A DNA stretch of 64,000 bases, from the NCBI GenBank assembly GCA_018292915.2, contig JACVVK020000488.1, positions 104,501 through 168,500 on the forward strand, read 5' to 3'. Positions 28,101 to 36,800 of this stretch are shown here, piece by piece (within the stretch, counting starts at the first letter, position 1; each line of letters begins with the position of its first letter). Below the pieces are notes generated by a model. The model was not told the DNA's origin, ran no database searches, and saw only the letters and a list, made by a program, of their open reading frames with translations. The position numbers were made by a program, and so were the translations under genes. Origin of the DNA: Batillaria attramentaria (taxonomy: Eukaryota > Mollusca > Gastropoda > Batillariidae).

Positions 28101-31100
28101 TCCTGACGCCCATCCCACACAAAACCGCCCACCTGAAACCCATGGATGCAGGCCACAAGGTCCCGTGATTTTTCTCTCTGGCTTTGGCAACAGCAAGGGC
28201 AACGGGCTGCTGGAAACTGCTTCCAATATGCTCCCACGTTATCTCAGTGTGTAAAAGTGAAAATCATAGGGTTCAGGTGGTTAAGCTAACACAACTGAAA
28301 TTGCAAATGATACAGCAAGCCGACAGTACTTTGAGAGACTACTCCCTGAAACTTCCAAAAAGCTACATCACCTCACAGCAGAGAATATTGTATACATGTA
28401 TAATGTGTTAAATACACTATCTGGTTGGTCTGGCACTAAAGGTTGCAGCATCAAGTATTTTTCAACGAACTTCTTAGTTCTAGCTGCCTTTCGTAAGTTT
28501 CAAGGGCAAAACAGAAAAACAACCCCACCCCATGTGGCCTTCAGCCAGAACTGTTCTCTGTCCCAAAACTACCCTACCCCCCAAACCCAACCATAATTAA
28601 ATGGTTTCTTTTGCTGAACAGCACTTCTGTGGCATCTATGCACTGACTGTGATGTGCTGAATAATACAAATTTCACCTCTATCCCAAGCATACACGCCTT
28701 ATGCTGGGACACGCTCTGGCAATGAACCACACAAGTCTTTTTCCTCTAAATTCAGTAATCAAACAAATCAGTGCTAAACACGGCGTGAACAAACAAACCA
28801 GGCTGTTTCTACCTCTGTTGACACGAACAGCTGGTGAGCATGGGCAGGGGCAACCTGGTCAGACCGCCGAGTCCTTGCACAGATCTATGGTGCGTTTTAG
28901 TTTTTACTGTTTCAGCCTACTTACTGACATAACAAGGTGACAGCGTCAATAATTTCCCGGCAATTACATTAATGTTCCCCCATGCACCAGAAAAAAAAGG
29001 GGGGGAAAGGCCCCGGGGACCCTTCAATTAGCCAGCATTAACAGAAACGGTTCAGTGATAAGTAGCCTACGGTCACAGCGTTGGCGAAAACTACAGGCAG
29101 TCAACCAAAAAATTCCACTGTTCACAGTATGCCTACAGTACGCTTGGGTCTTATTGTAGCATGAACACATGATAATGTTGAGAAAGAAAAGTGACAATTA
29201 ACATCAATGAACCATAAAAGCAAAAGCGAAACTGATTTTTTTATCCTTCGTGAGAGCTTTGCAGGTGGAATGAAATATGAAATAATTACACTACAGTAAT
29301 GAGAACAGTGTTACTGTAACCACTACTTAGCCTTTGCTGATAGACCACATAAAATAAGGCCACTTGCAGGCACATACTGACATAGCTGGGATGATCTGAA
29401 TGAAAAATAACGCAGTCTGTTGATCCTTTTACTGATACACACACAGAGCTTTTCTACATCTTGTTTCTCCAGAAACGTGAAACATCGACAGCACCACTGA
29501 GCACACTCACCACACTCGGACATGTATACATTCTAAAATCTTTATCAACAGTGCCTCTAAAATCAACACAATGATGAAACTTCGGTTCACTCTTCAGGCA
29601 GGAAAGGAAAACAACATTTACAAATAGCACACCGCTATGAAGTATGACGTCCCATACTCCTATCCTTAACAGCAGGATGGTGGTTTCCAGACGAGCCCTC
29701 ACCATTAAAAAAAAAAAAAAAAAAAATCCCTATCTTCTCTCTCCATCCAGGGCAAATGTTCGGACTAGGCCAGGATAAAAAGTGTTGTTCTAGCCCACGC
29801 ATGGGTAAATACCTGCCCACAAAAGACCTAGCTTTGCGCCCATTGTTCAATGACTTGGACGGGAACAAAAAAAGCACAGTATCAAAATCAATCCCTCCAC
29901 CTCCTCACTCTAATTTGATGCAGCATGCATTGAAAGGCAGTATTGACCACCACCCAACACAATGGCAGTCAAGCAACTAGTCTTGGGAATCCCATAATAG
30001 GAGGCCGCCGCGCTTACTTTCACTGCCTGGCTTGGTTACAGATGTTTATTTATAATCAGGATGGTCTGACCGACTTCAGCTATAGTCTATACCTGTACAA
30101 CCCAGCACAGTCCTGGTTCTTGGAGAACTGTGATTGACCATTCATTGAATTTCTTTCTAGATCCCACACTCCCAGTTCTAGTTTAAAAAAACAAGACAAC
30201 AAAACAAAAACAAAAATATTGGGGTTATGTTGTTGTTTTAGAGTTCATGCAGGGTTTTTGGGTTTCTGGTGGTGGTGTTTTTGGAAGGCGAGGGTGGGGG
30301 GTGGGGAGGGGTGTCGTTTTTTTGTTGTCGTCTCTTAAGATGAATTTCAGCATAGAGCTGGGAGCCAAATTTGTGACCTAGGTAACCTGTCAGCTTCCTT
30401 ATGTATCACATGTATTACATGTACAACACACCTGGTCTCTGCCAATAAACATAAACAGAACCCCACTTATCAAGATTTAGTGACAATCAACAACGCCTGA
30501 TGAATGCCACTCCACCACTACAGTGTAATTATTATTAGTGTCAAGAACAACCTCCATACACTGTACTGAAAGCAAAGACATGAGAGTCTTAGTCTCACAT
30601 CCAAAGGCGTAATGGACAGGACCTCTGGGTTTAAAAAAAAAAAAAAAAAAAAAACCACACACACAATTTGAAGAGACTGACGAAACCACTGGCCAGCGGT
30701 GGTGGGCCAGTCATACATGTGCCTTCCCGTTAGTAACACTAACAGACTGGCAAAGGGGAAGCCAAGGTTGACTGGTAGTACATAGTCAGCTTAGGGCTGA
30801 GGACAGCAACGACTCAGTGAGTGAGCACAGCTCCCGCTCCCAGAAAGGCCGCGTGGTTAGAGAGAGAGAGAGCAACGCAATGCGGCGGCCCGGCTCCAAG
30901 TCGGGCAGATGCTTTGTGGATCAATACAACACCATCCTGCGCAGTGGCCGCAGCAGCAGAAGCAGTGGCCATAGTTGTAGTAATACTCGTCCTCTACGCC
31001 CAAGCCAAAGCCGAAGCCAAGCCAAGCCAAAGCCACGCCGCTACGGCTGGCCGTATGCCGTACACGTGCTCCCCATGCCGCAGCCAGAAGGGCAAAGTCA

Positions 31101-33782
31101 TGGCCACTGGGCTTTCTGTACGTAACCCAGGCGCCAACCTCCAGGGTGTGAATGCAGTCTTGGGCTGAAGTCATGGCTACCCCTCACCTTCTCCAGTGCG
31201 GTCAGCGTGATTGTTCGGTGGAATTAATTCACTGATTATTAATTACATACAGACTGAGACACTGAACCAAAACCATGGTGACTTCCAAAAACTGACCGTC
31301 CTTTTGATGTGCTGAAATCTTTAAGTCATTTCCATAAAACGGTACTGTTTTCTCTACTGTGATCAACAGCGTCCAAGTATCCTCACCAACCCTCATTATA
31401 AAGTGATTCAGAGTACTGCAAACTTTGTCACACTGCTAGGAGGCAGGCTTGTGCCCCTAAAGACACTGATTTCCTTCATTAATAATTCAAAGTAGGTGGA
31501 CTTCAGAATAATGTGAATGCTGTAGCCACAGCCCACAGGATGCCTATCTGTGAACACCACAGTGTAATCCTGCACAACTGTGACTGGCCACTCACATTCA
31601 GTTATTGAGTTAGGTCGTATAACCTATAAGGTGCATGAGGCAGGCATGTCTGAGTAGAAGGTTACCTTGAGAAGGTTACCAAGTCATCAGCTTCAGCTGC
31701 AACACCACACTCTGCCATCTACTCTAAGGCCAAAAGTCACAATCCCATGCCCAAGGCACCACAGCCACTCTCTGATTCAAAAATAGCCATGTCTAACTGA
31801 AACAGGACAGTGACCTTCTTACACAGGTGACCACATTATATAGTGTAAGCAAACTGCGAAAAAGAATAAAACTGGCCCAGCCACCTTAGATATTGGAGCA
31901 CAAAGGCTGACACAACTGTCCAATTTAAACATGTATGCATACATACAAAAGTCACTTGTATGAATTCACAGTTGTACCCTGCCACCAGTTTTACATGTTA
32001 TAGGAGTGTGCATGAGCATTTGACTCAGTCCAGAACTGTCAGATTTTGCTTTTTGCTCCAGTGTGACAACTAACATTAGTAACATGGCACTAGCCTTGGT
32101 ACTAGTAGTACTGGTAGAGTATCTTAATGACATAAACAGACCCATAATGAAATGAAATTTTTTTCCAAGGATAAAGAAGCTTTTGTGTCCACTGCAAGTC
32201 TCCTGATCATGAACAGACAGAAGTTGTATCATTAGATTCTTCTCCAACAGGAAACCCATCAAAAAGGAAAAAACCTCCATACTTCAGATACATAGGGACT
32301 GTGAGAGTAAAGATGATAATTCAGCCCTCACACAGGAAATGGCTTCCTGTTGTGTTTTAAACGGCTGCAGAAAATATGCGGTGGCCCCTGGACTGCCTCA
32401 ACACCATAACACTACAGCAAATCAAGGCGAACGTGGGTGGGTGGGTGGGTGGGGAGGGGAGGGGGAGAAGGAGGGGGAATCCAGTGTGAAGGCGGCGGGC
32501 TGAGGGAGTTTTGCACTGCAAGTACCAAAATGCATCATAGGACTCACCCGACTGAATTCAAGCACAGTGTCAGTGATCATTCAATAGAAAGAACTTCAAC
32601 TTCAAAGCCAAATCCTCTTCTGGTCTTAAATCAAATCATAGGAATCCCCTCCAATGAGAACGCGGGGATGTGAGAACAATCCAGTGTTACCTAAAATGGG
32701 GGTGGAAATGAAATCACCATCCTGACAAGAGGAAAGAGTCTGTTAAGAGCAAAACCAGTGTGTCAGACGACGAGAAACACAGAATGTGCATCAATGAATT
32801 AAACTGCTCACCCCAAAATGGCACTTTTCACCACCCACTGTGTGTGTCCTGGCGGTATTCCCTCCCTTCCCACAACCCCCCACACTCCAATCATGTTATT
32901 TGTATTAGTGGCCCAGCCAGATGGAGGACTAAGTAACTAGATTTATGTGAGTTGACATTTCAGGGAATGCCATTTATGAAGCCCAAACTCCTAATGCAGT
33001 GAAGCTCCATTTATACATTGCTGCTGTATTATTAGAACACTGCGGTCTCTAAAGTCTACGTAATGTCCAGAAGAAAACTTCTCAGGGGAGATGAAAGATA
33101 TGCTCACGTTGTGAACTGCATAAACACACTTGCTAAATCACCACTACTACTAAATGATATCTGAAATTTTCTTCCAAGACCCTGTGACCTTGGCGAAGTC
33201 AAGGTCACCCAAACGTATGCATGCACAAAAGCCCTAGAATTTTTAGTAGCCTAGATACCAGCTAGAAATTGTGGCAAGTTTGGGATGCCTGATGTCTGCC
33301 ATTTCTGAGTAAATGAGAGAACCAGAATTTTTAAAACAGACATCACATCATGACCCTTTGACCTTGACCTTAGGAGAGGTCATTCAAAATGATATTATAC
33401 TTGGAAAGGCATTGGAGGAATTGTCACAAGTACCAAGTTTGGTGTTTCTCTTGCGCAGGTAGTACACTAAACATAGTGTGAAGTTCTGTTTTAGTATTTC
33501 ACATGGATGTAGGACACAATAAATGATCCTGCTGTGAAGGTGCTCTCAGCAACTTGTTCTCCTATGTTTAAATAATGAACTGCCAAAAACTAGTACCTGT
33601 AGCTGTTAGTGTTAATAATTTCCAACGCATGGTAAACTTGCACCCTTTAGTAAACTTTAGATTTCATTTTAACAGACATGCGGTACAGAATTGTCTGGGA
33701 TATGGGGTTCAGGATCACTGTACACGTAATGTACTGTTCTCACTGTCTTCTGATGAGACACGATAACTAGAACTTGAAAAAG

Positions 33783-33851
<69 letters not shown>

Positions 33852-36800
33852 GATGCTACAGCAGTTGCTCTTCAGACAACCTTGGAAGCAAAAACCAAAC
33901 GGGAAATTGACATGTCAATCACGTGGGGGGGGGGGGGGGGGGGGCAATCCCAAAGCCTACCATACCCCAGCAGGGTAACTGATAAATATTTTATCCTGCT
34001 CTGTCCAGGCCGGTAGTGTGTGACATTCATGAGCTATGAAACTCAACTCATCCCCAAAACAGACGATAACTGAGGTGGTGGGAGCACAGCATTGACAAGA
34101 AACTGTATTAAGGCCCAAACCAGTAGATCTATAGATGGTCAAGAGTACAGAGTTGAGTCGAGTGAGTGTGACATGAGTACCCAGTTTTCAGCAAAGTCAT
34201 AAACAAACTATTTTATATGAATTTGGTGTGTCTTGTCATGAGCAATCTTCACCGTATCTGATTTTCTCATACAAGTTGTCGATTGGCCGTATTTGAAAAA
34301 ATAAGTTGTGAGTTTGTACATAACATTAAACACTGTCACATTTTTGCAGACTTGAAATTTCAAGGCAAAAACAAACCAGTGCTGTTGTTTGCATTTTGTG
34401 TTTTTATTTTGAAGGCTTAACCTTCAACAATATCACAAAAGAGAAGGAAAGACTCACCAGATGCAAAGAAATGCAATAAAAAAAGTGGTGTGAACATAAC
34501 TTTACGTCAAGCGGCATGCTAAACTGAAATGAGCACCATTATGACAGAGTACTGATACTGTTTGGTCAATAAAAACTTCTTAAGAACATTGTTTGGGTTA
34601 CTCAATAATAATGTAGTGCAATACATGAACAATAATAAATGATACGTGAACAGAAATGGATTCAAATGTTTCTGGTTTTCTGCTTGACGGAACATGTCAT
34701 TAAAACCCTTTAAAAAGCTAAACATTTTATTCCAGTTATTATTGTTTCCCAGTAAAATTAAAGACTGACCCTTGAAATACATGCAGAAACAAAAATAACA
34801 GTTGCTACTTCACTGTGTCCCTGAATAAAGTGATCAAAGAAAGAACTGAGCATGCTTAAACATAACATTACAATGTGACAGACTCATTCAATACTTTTAA
34901 AGTCACACAGGAGGAAAAGGTACAAAAAAATACATTACCAGTGACTTTGTTTTTATGGTAAGTACACCTTACTCACACAAAAATGTATCTAACAGATTTA
35001 ACACATGAATTATTACCATATCCAGCTGTCTGAACATAACTTGACACACTTGAACACAACATTACACTGCGACAGACAAATTTCAGATAGCTAAAGTCAA
35101 CCAGAAGGAAAAAGAACAAAACATATCAGTTGTAGTAAGTGTGGTTCAATGGGAGGTACTCTTTAACCCCCTCAAAGTATGATTTTAAGCTTAATCCCAT
35201 GGATAATTGCTATCTCAAGCTACATGAATGTAACTTTACGCAACTACGAACATAACATTACACTGTGGCAGACTCATTTGAGACTGTCAAAATCCAACAA
35301 GAGGAAACGGAACCAAAAAAATGTATTACCAGGAAGTGTGCTTTAATGGAAGGTACACATTCTCTTCACAAAAATATGATTTAAAGCATAATAAAATTGA
35401 TACCTGTCATTATCAAGTTGCTGGAACTTAACTTGACAAACACTCATGCAACAACTTTCACTCAAACACACACAGGGATGATGTATACAAACTGCTATAA
35501 TCAAAAAGGGGCTCACAGCATAGGAAATAGTGGATACATATCATTTTTCAGTACAGCAAAGGAAAAAAATGTAACCTTTGACTGAACATAACTTGAAACC
35601 CACTGTCTGTGTATAAAGTTGTGTTCAAACACAAACAGCTCCTGCACATTTTCTATTGGTGTGATCCTGGAAAAAAAAACACATTCATGAGTAAAAACAC
35701 ATAATTTCGCTGTCCTCTATTTCTGGCCATTAAAAAAATGAAGGAATGCCCAAGTTGTTGTTTGTACATAATATAACAACTGCATGAATCTGGGTACGGT
35801 GTGTAAAGTTAACTTCAATAAACAAACAGATGAACACACAAAAATGTGTTTGAATGGAAATTTTCAAGACTCCAGGGAGAAAAATTATTCCAAACATGTT
35901 TAGCAGGATATTTTATTTTGTTTGGTGCTAGACTTGTCGTCGTATGAGTTTGAACATAATGCTGACGACCTTCGTTTGTGAGTAAAGTTGTGTTCAAACC
36001 AGAGACGTCTGAAATTTTACATAAGAAAGCTTTACTCCCCACAAGGGATCTTTTTCCGAGTAGCTTTCCACCTTAAAATACCTAAGGCATTCATTGTTTG
36101 TTGCTGAATACACAACTTTTGTAACAGAGTCATGAACATAACGTTTACAACCTAAACCACAAATGTCTCCACGGCTGTATCGATTAGAATCACGACAAGG
36201 ATTAACATCCACGTGTTGGTGATACCAATCACCACACTAACATCGAGTTTACCATTGCCGCTGTTGTCAGCAGTATTCCAAAATGCACAAGAACACAGAC
36301 TCTTTGTGTTTATTCACTTTTTGCTGCTGAGTTGACTAGATTTGTCTGAAGATAACACTTAACACTTAAAACTTACCCTCGGAATTATCGGCTGCCTCCT
36401 CCAGTGACGGTAATCAAAGTCATCGGCTCAAAGAAATCATGCTTCCAGCTTGTGTTTGAAACGGCCGCTGGTTGAAATTATCTCATACCCGAGTGTAGCG
36501 ATCGATTTTTTCTCGCGTGAACATAACAGTAAAATTAACACACCGTCGGGTCTTCGAAATCAACACGAAGTTTCTTTTCAACAACACAAGATATATCGGT
36601 GTTCTTCCATGAAAAATAAAGAGTGAAAAAACGATGTTGAGATTATGCAAGTTAGGTATTTCGCAGGACAAAAGTACGTTCGACCTCGGTGGTCGATGTT
36701 GATCATCGGAAGTTTACGACGACGTTATGTCCAAACGTGCCTACATTTTCAGTCATTTTTCTAAAAAACGGAAAATATTTGACACCTGCCAGTATGCCGA

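Noticed and set aside
30817..31174. Arg/Ser-rich or Ala-rich frames in a GC-rich island of intron 2
   Set aside because: Low complexity, overlapping frames on both strands, no splice-site support in phase with tomosyn.
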